Of a DNA stretch of 14,050 bases, positions 7,575 to 13,900 are shown one piece after another; the stretch's first letter is position 1; every line of letters begins with the position of its first letter. This DNA comes from an uncultured Porphyromonadaceae bacterium (GTDB lineage Bacteria > Bacteroidota > Bacteroidia > Bacteroidales > Muribaculaceae). The stretch covers positions 1 through 14,050 of the forward strand of contig CAMWKC010000028.1 in assembly GCA_947174735.1 (NCBI GenBank). The letters run 5' to 3'. The notes beneath the pieces are model-generated. The model had not been told where the DNA came from. It searched no databases and saw only the letters and a list, made by a program, of their open reading frames with translations. The position numbers were made by a program, and so were the translations under genes.

Positions 7575-9704
7575 TTAGAATTCTATATCGTTGACACGAA
7601 CTACCCAAGGCAGTACGTCGACATCAACAGTGATATAAACATCATCAATTTCGTCGTCGGTGTCAGGTGTCGGAGGATTCGGATCGTTGACCGAGTGACG
7701 TGGGTGGCCGAGCTGGCTGATCTTTGATACAGATAGCTTATAGACGTTATTACGTATCACACAGAATTCCATCGGAGCCATGATACCGTTCTTACCGTTG
7801 TCGTTGTGACGGTTCCAGTAGTAATAGTAGCAGTAGTAACCCGGACCTGTAGTGGTGTCTATACTGGTCTGATAGAGAGTGAAGTTATTCTCAGTAGCGG
7901 CTTTCTTAAAAGCAAGAGTTAATTCTTCTTCCATGCCAGGACGATTTCCAGTTGTCGGATCTTTGGTAGTGTCCCATTGATGCCAAAGGTAGTTAGGACA
8001 TGTTGTACTCATCTCCAGCGGATCGTCAACAGTGTACTCTGTACCGTTGGTATCTTTGAAGGTATAGCTGCCGCAACCACCGTCGCCAAAGACAGCATGG
8101 AAGAATGTATTACCTCGGTTTATTTCAAGAGTCCAATAACCACCATCCGTATGATTATTGTCAACTACCCATACCGGAGTAATAGCAGCCTGCTTAGCAG
8201 CCTGTTCTACATTTGGCCATGTAGCGTAAAGTTGGCCTGCAAAGAGATAAAGTATCGGGTCCACACTTGGATCACCTGTAAGTCGGTTATCGGTGTTATT
8301 AATAATGGCTGCAAGTTCTTTAAGATTATCATCATTGCTGTTGACAGCGTAGTCCGGAGCCACCATTTTACCCTTGAATACAACACCGGTTGTCTGACCG
8401 TTCTTCTGAATGTCTACACCGGGAATCGAGTTCTCTGTAGAATAGCGCCAGATGTGGTATTTATCCTCGTTATCGGTAGGGTTGTCGAGCAGTGTGTTAA
8501 TAACTGTCGTACCCCAGTGGTCAAACACGCTGTTGTCGATGCTACCGTCATTGGAGAATACAGGATAGTTGTAATAGGTGCTAAAGTCATCAGTAATACC
8601 TGTTAACATCTTGTTAGCATAGACACTTACTACGTAGTTGCCGGGTTGGGAGGCGAAGGTTCCAGTAGCATCTATAAACCACGGATACTCAGCACCGCAT
8701 AGTATAGTATTATTAAGGTCTACGGGAGAGTCGAGAGGAGTGCGCTGTGTTACACGGCGGAGATAGTAGTAGCTCTTAGCCATGTTGACGAAGCTCATCT
8801 TGGTAAGCTCAATGTTGAGGTAACTGTTGCTGATAGGATTGCCGTCTTCATCTGTACCATCGGTCTGGAACATTACCTCGTAGAGGTTATTGGCATTCTT
8901 ACCCTCAAACGCCGGAGAAGCATCCCGGAAGTCGAAACGGGCAGCTGTACGTTCTACACGGACGGCACCGCGCGAATTTTCAATACTATTGTCAATCTCT
9001 ACCTGACTATTCAGACCCGAAAGATCAAAAGGATTGGTCTCTAAAGTATAATAGTTCCAGTCCTCCATAGTCTGAGGTAAGGTACGGGTAGCTATCGAAG
9101 CATTCGTCATCAGGAAGTCGTTTTCACTCCAGATGATTTCCGAAGTGGCATCGTTAGCATCGTAAATACCTGCGGCATTGATCCAGGCGTTGTTGCGTGC
9201 CGTCTCCTGAGCCTGCAGCACGCTGCGGAGATTCAGGGTCGGATTACAGAATACAAATACGTTGACATCGCGGCTGTCTTCGTCTTTAAGACCGTCATAG
9301 TACTGGCTGATGTCAGTCTTGGAAAATTTAGCCGTCGTAGTGTAGTCAGTACCGCTTGTGGAAGGAATAATCTTGTTGGTCGGAATCTCACCCCAGGCGA
9401 TGAATTTATTGTTGAGATCCTTGTCATCGGATTTTTGGGCAAGTACCAGATAGACTGTGCGAACAGTATTCTCAAAGTCCTGACCTACTTCGGTGCCACT
9501 GTTGCTGGAGTTGTCACCATTGGTGAAGCTACGGGTGCCTGTCGCACTCGGCATCTTGATGTTGATTGCCATAAACACACCCTCACCATCACCCTCGGGC
9601 GATACCACCGGGTGGTTGTCGACTGGCTTTACGACATCATCGCTACAGGCTGTGAGCAACGATAAGCCCATTAAGCCTATGAGCCATTTGTTATAATGCA
9701 CCAT
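7575..9704 (-). CDS. Mfa1-family major fimbrillin (type V pilus subunit)
   Basis: This is a 709-aa lipoprotein precursor: the signal ends LLTAC with Cys20, then SDD. A GTRS motif (Arg58) is a likely cleavage site for an arginine-specific maturation protease. A fimbrillin strand (TVRTVYLVLAQK) and RDVNVFVFCNP follow, then a RVERTAARFDFRD segment typical of the second pilin half. The C-terminal region from ~625 carries the diagnostic Fimbrillin_C signature: GKNGIMAPMEF, VIRNNVYKLSV, and a last strand VDVLPWVVRVNDIEF. A tyrosine cluster (GYYCYYYYW, ~622-630) sits just before it. It is longer than P. gingivalis Mfa1 (about 560 residues), mainly in the middle. It is the third gene, after two envelope factors and before the anchor, the usual place of the shaft subunit. 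Polymerisation by strand exchange after cleavage is inferred from the family. Confidence 0.9.
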   Translation of the reverse strand: MVHYNKWLIGLMGLSLLTACSDDVVKPVDNHPVVSPEGDGEGVFMAINIKMPSATGTRSFTNGDNSSNSGTEVGQDFENTVRTVYLVLAQKSDDKDLNNKFIAWGEIPTNKIIPSTSGTDYTTTAKFSKTDISQYYDGLKDEDSRDVNVFVFCNPTLNLRSVLQAQETARNNAWINAAGIYDANDATSEIIWSENDFLMTNASIATRTLPQTMEDWNYYTLETNPFDLSGLNSQVEIDNSIENSRGAVRVERTAARFDFRDASPAFEGKNANNLYEVMFQTDGTDEDGNPISNSYLNIELTKMSFVNMAKSYYYLRRVTQRTPLDSPVDLNNTILCGAEYPWFIDATGTFASQPGNYVVSVYANKMLTGITDDFSTYYNYPVFSNDGSIDNSVFDHWGTTVINTLLDNPTDNEDKYHIWRYSTENSIPGVDIQKNGQTTGVVFKGKMVAPDYAVNSNDDNLKELAAIINNTDNRLTGDPSVDPILYLFAGQLYATWPNVEQAAKQAAITPVWVVDNNHTDGGYWTLEINRGNTFFHAVFGDGGCGSYTFKDTNGTEYTVDDPLEMSTTCPNYLWHQWDTTKDPTTGNRPGMEEELTLAFKKAATENNFTLYQTSIDTTTGPGYYCYYYYWNRHNDNGKNGIMAPMEFCVIRNNVYKLSVSKISQLGHPRHSVNDPNPPTPDTDDEIDDVYITVDVDVLPWVVRVNDIEF

Positions 9705-9764
9705 AATTCAATAATTTGATGTTAAGTATTTGATTTGTTTATAATTCCGTGTGTAGGCGGAGAT

Positions 9765-11219
9765 TCACTCCACGGTTTCCTCCGTGATTATGAATGTCAC
9801 CGGCTGGTTGGTGCGCGTCTCAAGTTCTTTGAGAAGACGCAGAGCGTTCTGGGCCTGTTTCTCACCCATGCGGGCAGCTTTCTCGAAGCACCGGCGTGCC
9901 TCGGCATAGCGTTTCTGACGTCCGAGTAACACACCGCGGGCATACTCGGCTTCAGCACTGTCACCGGCTTTGGTCAGCAGCCGCTCGGCACGTTCGAGGT
10001 CGCCGGTCTGCATACTGGCGTTGGCGGCATTGAGATTGGCCACAGGGTCGTTGGGGTAGAGCAGCACGGCCGTAGACATCACTTCGTCAAATTCCTTTGT
10101 GCCGCGTCCGTAACTGTTGGCCAGCACGAAAAGCTCGTTGAGACTCAGATTGCCCGGATAGGTGTTGAAGACACGCAGTATCTCCTCCACTTCGTAATAG
10201 CGGCGTACTGTGTAAGTGATGCGGTAGTCGGTATGACGCAGAGGAGGGTAAACGTTAGTAAGAAGCCACGGGTACTGAGCAGGGAAGGCGGCCGCAAAGC
10301 GGTCGTTTTTAGTCTCTACGGGACCATTGTCGGCATCAATGAAGCGTATCATTTCCATGCGTTCGGGCAGATTACTGTCGGCAAGCCAGCGGCACAGACC
10401 CTCCCAGTCCTCCGGCACCGAAGCGGTATGATAGACCGAAGCCGGGAAATCGCCGTGGTTACGGACATACTCCTTTATTACCTCGGTACGTCCGCGTGCC
10501 AGACGTACGTTGTTGGCATACGGACCTTCCGGTGAGGCGTAGCCTGTGAGAATTATGGAGTCAACAGCCGCATCGGGATTGTTGCGTACAACCCTGACGG
10601 TACGCATTATCGAGTCTAATTCAGCATGGTTATTGGCGTAGCTCCAGTCTATATCGGTTTTGTTGACGATGAAGCGTACATCGGCACGTCCCGATAGATT
10701 AAAGCGTTTCACGATGGTATCGGCAGGTGTGACGTACTCGAACACCGGCTCGAAAAGACGCGGACGCCAGTCCAGACGTGCCACACGCAAAGCTCCTGAC
10801 TTCGGTTCGCCACCGCAACAGCTAACAGTATCGAGCAGCAGCGTAAAGGTGCTGTTATCCATCCAAGGTTCCCATGCCACCGTGCCGGTGTATTCCGTCG
10901 GCTGTCCGTGGCTGGCACGGAACAGCAGCGCGTCGTCGCCTCCGTTGCGTATCTGCTGATACCAGGCGTATTTACCCGTCACGGTCAGCGGAGCCAGACG
11001 CGCCGTATCGTTATCTGTAGTGACAGCCGGAGTGATGCGCAGCAGATTGTTACGGTTTATATGATATTGTTCCGGATGGAAAGTGAAGCTGACACTGAGG
11101 CTTTCGGTACCCTTGTCTATCATCACGTCATTGATATGGCAGCGCGCCACGTTCTGGGCGCCTGCCTGACCGGCGGCTAACAGACAGCCGGCGGCTAACA
11201 GATGTTTCAGGCTTTTCAT
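9765..11219 (-). CDS. DUF3868 / OmpA-like periplasmic or outer-membrane protein with TPR-like tail
   Basis: The 484-aa product starts with an ordinary signal peptide (MKSLKHLLAAG, cleavage near AGA at residues 19-21). Residues ~22-115 match the DUF3868 domain found at the head of Bacteroidales fimbrial operons. Residues ~172-255 form an OmpA-like module with GYASPEGPYANN (226-237) and RLARGRTEVIKEYV, equivalent to the family's peptidoglycan-binding GxxDxxG...N..LSxxRA pattern. Residues ~357-465 are alpha-helical with TPR-like spacing (LNAANASMQTGDLERAERLL, then ARGVLLGRQKRYAEARRCFE). It starts one base after the DUF3575 stop, so the two are almost certainly translated together. It probably links pilus biogenesis to the cell wall; the exact role in pilus assembly is not established. 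A short spacer of 60 bases separates it from the pilin gene. Confidence 0.85.
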   Translation of the reverse strand: MKSLKHLLAAGCLLAAGQAGAQNVARCHINDVMIDKGTESLSVSFTFHPEQYHINRNNLLRITPAVTTDNDTARLAPLTVTGKYAWYQQIRNGGDDALLFRASHGQPTEYTGTVAWEPWMDNSTFTLLLDTVSCCGGEPKSGALRVARLDWRPRLFEPVFEYVTPADTIVKRFNLSGRADVRFIVNKTDIDWSYANNHAELDSIMRTVRVVRNNPDAAVDSIILTGYASPEGPYANNVRLARGRTEVIKEYVRNHGDFPASVYHTASVPEDWEGLCRWLADSNLPERMEMIRFIDADNGPVETKNDRFAAAFPAQYPWLLTNVYPPLRHTDYRITYTVRRYYEVEEILRVFNTYPGNLSLNELFVLANSYGRGTKEFDEVMSTAVLLYPNDPVANLNAANASMQTGDLERAERLLTKAGDSAEAEYARGVLLGRQKRYAEARRCFEKAARMGEKQAQNALRLLKELETRTNQPVTFIITEETVE

Positions 11220-11220
11220 G

Positions 11221-11808
11221 TCAGAAGAGATAGACTATATTAAGGGCGGCCTTGGTCGGACCGACGTAATTGTAATGTTTGTCTTTGGCTATCTGGGTGC
11301 CGCACTCGGCACACGGATATACGTCATGGCGTGTATAGATGTATCCCACACCTATCTCGGCCTCGATGTTCCAGTGGCGTGCTATGGGCCACGCATACCC
11401 GTACGCAATGCCGGCACCTGCTCCCCAGCCCTGATAGCGTTTGTGACGCAGAGCCTCGAGATTGATACCGAAAATATTTGAACCCAAATTGATATTACCC
11501 ACGTTATACTGTCCTCCTAAGAGATGCAGCCCGACGAAGTGGCCTGTGAACGTGCGACAGAACCAGTAGCGTGCCTCAGGCTGAGCCAGCCAGTGCTTCC
11601 ACTTATGGCTGTCAACGGTCCACAGATTGACCTGTCCCGTAACCTCGAACGTCCACTTCGGAGCAAGACGAAACTCCACACCGACATTCGGAGTCAGTGC
11701 GGCATCGTAGAGGATGTTGTTCTTGAGTGCGACTTTCTGTGCGCTCGCAGTCCCGTACCCGAGTAGGAGCAGACCCAAAAGAACAGCAGTTCGTATTATT
11801 ATTTTCAT
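11221..11808 (-). CDS. DUF3575 outer-membrane beta-barrel protein, first gene of the pilus operon
   Basis: The 195-aa product has a signal peptide with a clear ASA-Q cleavage site (residues 21-24), followed by the family signature VALKNNILYDAALTPNVGVE. Alternating aromatic strands (YWFCRTFTGHFVGLHLLGG, GAGAGIAYGYAW, IGVGYIY) and a C-terminal Phe are typical of a small outer-membrane barrel. A CAEC motif (Cys166, Cys169) lies in a loop before the conserved YVGPTKAALNIVYLF end; a similar CxxC loop occurs in other DUF3575 proteins as I recall them. Members regularly precede DUF3868 and fimbrillin genes. A role in pilus secretion or assembly at the outer membrane is inferred from this linkage only. 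The ATG at 11808 gives the signal peptide directly; the region upstream is AT-rich with no Shine-Dalgarno, as usual in this phylum. Confidence 0.88.
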   Translation of the reverse strand: MKIIIRTAVLLGLLLLGYGTASAQKVALKNNILYDAALTPNVGVEFRLAPKWTFEVTGQVNLWTVDSHKWKHWLAQPEARYWFCRTFTGHFVGLHLLGGQYNVGNINLGSNIFGINLEALRHKRYQGWGAGAGIAYGYAWPIARHWNIEAEIGVGYIYTRHDVYPCAECGTQIAKDKHYNYVGPTKAALNIVYLF

Positions 11809-11883
11809 AAAAGTAATATGGCTAATCTGGGCTATGATTAGGGGGAAAAGAAGCCGCCGGGCCTGGCCCCTTTCCGCGACTTA

Positions 11884-11915
11884 CAGAGGTATTTTTTGAG
11901 GATTAGCAAGTCAAT
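11884..11915 (-). promoter_or_regulatory. Candidate promoter for the pilus operon
   Basis: On the minus strand, ATTG (11915-11912) lies 20 bases upstream of TACCTCTG (11891-11884). Each differs by one base from the Bacteroidetes consensus TTTG and TAnnTTTG, and the spacing is right. It would start transcription near 11877 and give a leader of about 70 bases containing a GC-rich stretch (GGGCC-T-GGCCC, at about 11860) unlike the AT-rich surroundings. This is the best match in the divergent region, but it is imperfect. Confidence 0.35.
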
Positions 11916-12095
11916 AGAGAGCCATCTTCATCACACTCTCTTGAAAAGAGATTTGGATGAGAATTATATCTTTGATTATAAGCTATATAGAAGTAACCAA
12001 AAAGCGTATTTGTTAAACAGCGCTTATTTTGGTAGATAGAACGATATGATAATGAAGCCTAAAACAGTGATAAATGAGTTTAAATCTGTCGAGAT

Positions 12096-12126
12096 TTTGA
12101 GATACGGGATTAAAGTATTACATTTG
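12096..12126 (+). promoter_or_regulatory. Bacteroidetes-type promoter of the nuclease/transposase gene
   Basis: TTTG (12096-12099), a 19-base spacer and TACATTTG (12119-12126) match the phylum consensus TTTG-N19-21-TAnnTTTG exactly. The predicted start of transcription is about 12133, roughly 17 bases before the ATG at 12150. The same TACATTTG block is kept at 13723-13730 in copy C, where the upstream element has changed to ATCT. In copy A it is cut by the deletion after AGTATTAC. Confidence 0.7.
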
Positions 12127-12149
12127 TGAGGACTAAAAACACTGCTAAT

Positions 12150-13037
12150 ATGAAACAGCGCTTTTTTAATCCGTTTACCGATACTGGGTTCAAGATAGTG
12201 TTCGGTAAGGAAAAAGACAAGATTATCCTGATAAGTTTTCTCAACGCTCTGCTTGAGGGGAGACCGTTCTACGAACCGATTACCGATGTGCGTTACGGTG
12301 ACAAGGAGGTACCGCGTGACAGGGACTGCGCACGTACGGCTATCAACGACATACACTGTATTACGCAGTCGGGACGCCATATCATACTTGAGATGCAGCT
12401 CGAGCCACACGATAATTTCGAGGACCGTATGATATGTTACAGCTGCCGTGCCGTGACCGAACAGATGCGTCGCAGACAGTGGGACTTCAGCATAGAATCG
12501 GTCTACAGCATTTGCTTCACCAATTTCCTGCTTCCGAGCGCGGACCGTCGCCTTGTGCTTGACCGTGCGTACTGTGACCTCGATACCCGTGAGCCTGTGA
12601 GCGACCGTCAGCGTTATCTTTACATACAGTTGCCGGCGTTCGAATACACGAACATCGACGAATGCACTACGGAGCTTGAACGCTGGATATATTCACTTAA
12701 ACACATGCCTGAGATGAGAGAAATACCTTTTGCAGCCCGCGATGAGGCTTTCCGCCGCCTGCAGCAGGTCGGCCAAATAGAATCGCTCAGTCCGGAAGAA
12801 CGCCGGCAGTACGATATAGACCAGAAACAGCTCAGCATTCTCTACAGTATCGAAACCTCGCGTCTTCGTGAAGGTATAAAGATTGGTGAGGAACGTGGTA
12901 GAAAGATTGGCGAAGAACATGGTAAAAAGTTACAGTTATATGAAACGGTAACTAAACTCCGCACCAAAGGGATTACTGATGAGATGATAGCAAATCTGTT
13001 GGATATACCTGTAGAGAAGATAGCCGATATTCGCTGA
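12150..13037 (+). CDS. PD-(D/E)XK nuclease family putative transposase (Rpn/TIGR01784-like)
   Basis: The 295-aa product begins MKQRFFNPFTDTGFKIVFG, the standard opening of this family. The PD-(D/E)XK core is intact: Asp67 (AINDIHC), then a Gly turn and IILEMQLE with Glu81 and Gln83. Gln in place of Lys is normal for this clade. FxDRMICYSCRAVTEQ follows. The C-terminal part has a LSILYSIETSRLREG helix, a Gly/Glu-rich linker (KIGEERGRKIGEEHGKK), and a terminal helix-turn-helix-like GITDEMIANLLDIPVEKIADI. Members are numerous in Bacteroidales. E. coli Rpn relatives promote RecA-independent recombination and act in phage defence; transposition has not been shown for most. An upstream in-frame GTG at 12126 lies inside the promoter, so the ATG is the start. 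It is the only complete one of three copies in the window. Confidence 0.85.
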   Translation: MKQRFFNPFTDTGFKIVFGKEKDKIILISFLNALLEGRPFYEPITDVRYGDKEVPRDRDCARTAINDIHCITQSGRHIILEMQLEPHDNFEDRMICYSCRAVTEQMRRRQWDFSIESVYSICFTNFLLPSADRRLVLDRAYCDLDTREPVSDRQRYLYIQLPAFEYTNIDECTTELERWIYSLKHMPEMREIPFAARDEAFRRLQQVGQIESLSPEERRQYDIDQKQLSILYSIETSRLREGIKIGEERGRKIGEEHGKKLQLYETVTKLRTKGITDEMIANLLDIPVEKIADIR

Positions 13038-13085
13038 CTGCTTCATATTAATTTGTAAGTTAGTGCCCATAATTCTTAATATGTC

Positions 13086-13402
13086 ATGCAGCCTACGCAT
13101 ATAATTGATAAGATACGGGAGATGATGCGCAGGTTATTTCCCGATGTCAGGGCTATTCTGTACGGTTCGCAGGCGCGTGGAACAGCTCATGATAATTCAG
13201 ATATAGATCTTTTGATTTTGCTTCCCGATACTTATCAGGAATAGATTTCGTACACCGTAGAATTGAAATAGTCAGTCATCTCTATGATGTGAAAATAGAT
13301 GAAGGAGTGAGGATTTCCCCAATGGTTGTATTGAAAACAATATGGGAAAGCAGAATAACCCCATTTTCGATTAATGTCTCACGAGATGGGATTGAATTAT
13401 GA
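13086..13402 (+). pseudogene. MNT-type minimal nucleotidyltransferase, frameshifted
   Basis: The first frame encodes 52 residues with the nucleotidyltransferase signature GSQARGTAHDNSDIDLL (GSxxxG and DxD of the pol-beta superfamily), then stops at 13242-13244. The remaining domain continues in another frame (RRIEIVSHLYDVKID, GVRISPMVVLKTIWESRI, SINVSRDGIEL) to the TGA at 13400-13402. A small indel near 13239 therefore broke the gene; I see no slippery heptamer or hairpin to suggest programmed frameshifting. MNT proteins are antitoxins that AMPylate or bind HEPN toxins (MntA-HepT systems). The downstream partner overlaps by ATGA, as in such pairs. The first fragment alone may still be translated. 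Confidence 0.8.
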
Positions 13403-13530
13403 AGACCGAACTTGATAAAAGTGCACGTGAGGCACTCATTACTTATCGACTTGAAAAAGCGACTATCCGGGAGATTCGCCCCAGAGCTACTCAGTTCATT
13501 CAAGCAGTCCGTCAACTTATTACTGCATAG
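13399..13530 (+). pseudogene. HEPN-domain toxin remnant with in-frame internal deletion
   Basis: The frame starts at the ATGA overlap with the MNT gene and encodes only 43 residues. The N-terminus (MKTELDKSAREALITYRLEKA) is the typical first helix of HEPN partners of MNT proteins. The C-terminus (RATQFIQAVRQLIT) resembles their last helix. The ~80 residues normally between them, including the Rx4-6H catalytic motif, are absent, yet the frame is maintained to the TAG at 13528-13530. It is best read as an in-frame deletion derivative with no RNase activity. A small residual protein that still binds the MNT partner is possible but speculative. Confidence 0.65.
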
Positions 13531-13677
13531 ATTTATATACAGGATTTAAGAGACGTTTTTATTCTGTCGGGGTAAAACTCATACACATCTTATCTTTATA
13601 TGTGATTGGAACGACACGGGAACGGTTCGCTTCGCTCACCGGGAACGTCGCAGGGGGGAACACAGAACAACACCGGA
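13531..13677. other. Non-coding spacer with short direct repeats
   Basis: No gene is seen. CGGGAACG occurs twice (13618-13625 and 13641-13648), flanking GTTCGCTTCGCTCAC. Further on, AACACAGAACAACAC near 13659 is echoed by AACACAGAGCAACAC inside the 31-base repeat at 13678, so the leader repeat may itself be part of a decayed tandem array. Confidence 0.45.
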
Positions 13678-13708
13678 ACTGAAACACAGAGCAACACAGA
13701 TCTTAATA
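13678..13708 (+). repeat. 31-base direct repeat, right copy
   Basis: This is identical to bases 1-31 in the same orientation. It is followed by ATTAAGGTATTACATTTG, matching the promoter region of the intact gene (ATTAAAGTATTACATTTG). It therefore marks the leader of a third cassette copy. Confidence 0.9.
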
Positions 13709-13750
13709 TCGGATTAAGGTATTACATTTGTAAGGAATACTGAGACCTTA

Positions 13751-13890
13751 GAGCCCGTGAGAGCCCGTCAGCGTTATCTTTACCTACAGCTGCCGACGTT
13801 CGAATACATGAACATCGATGAATGTACTACGGAGCTTGAACGCTGGATATATTCACTTAAACACATGTCGTAAATGAAAGAACTACCTCT
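13751..13890 (+). pseudogene. PD-(D/E)XK nuclease/putative transposase remnant (copy C)
   Basis: This fragment is closely similar to about 12590-12740 of the intact gene. It encodes RQRYLYLQLPTFEYMNI and CTTELERWIYSLKHM, then a TAA at 13871-13873. The promoter-like block TACATTTG lies just upstream, but the start codon and catalytic domain are deleted, so leader sequence joins straight to mid-gene sequence. Beyond ~13890 homology stops near the edge of an apparent insertion sequence. The segment kept here is largely the one missing from copy A; they overlap by only about 45 bases of the gene. Confidence 0.8.
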
Positions 13891-13900
13891 CGTGTCTTCC

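Larger units (their letters stand above)
11809..12149. other. Divergent intergenic region between pilus operon and nuclease gene
   Basis: There is no gene in these 341 bases. It holds a candidate minus-strand promoter, a good plus-strand promoter, and two hairpins. The hairpin at 11997-12032 pairs CCAAAAAGCG with CGCTTATTTTGG around a 14-base loop, with small bulges. The weaker one, around 11912-11943, pairs CAA..GAGAG with CTCTCTTG. Both could be regulator sites or terminators; nothing shows which. I found no inverted repeats flanking the promoter that would make it a clear invertible switch. Confidence 0.5.

Noticed and set aside
7977..8606. 209-residue plus-strand open frame inside the fimbrillin gene
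   Set aside because: It is antisense to a clear fimbrillin with matching family motifs, and its product shows no domain.
12126..12149. GTG at 12126 as start of the nuclease gene
   Set aside because: The codon overlaps the last base of the -7 promoter element TACATTTG, and the 8 extra residues do not resemble the family start. MKQRFFNPF at 12150 is the usual N-terminus.
11809..12149. Invertible phase-variation promoter upstream of the pilus operon
   Set aside because: The inverted repeats present are short local hairpins with bulges. No pair of matching repeats flanks a promoter-sized segment, and no invertase gene lies in the window.
12024..12410. Minus-strand open frame over the divergent region and nuclease 5' end
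   Set aside because: It is antisense to the conserved PD-(D/E)XK coding region and shows no family features.
13236..13250. Programmed frameshift in the MNT gene
   Set aside because: There is no slippery heptamer, no downstream pseudoknot and no Shine-Dalgarno-like stimulator near the frame change. A plain indel is simpler.
1..13530. Composite transposon with cassette copies as its ends
   Set aside because: The copies have no visible terminal inverted repeats, and I see no target-site duplications. Transposition by this nuclease family is not generally demonstrated, so homologous exchange is enough to explain the layout.
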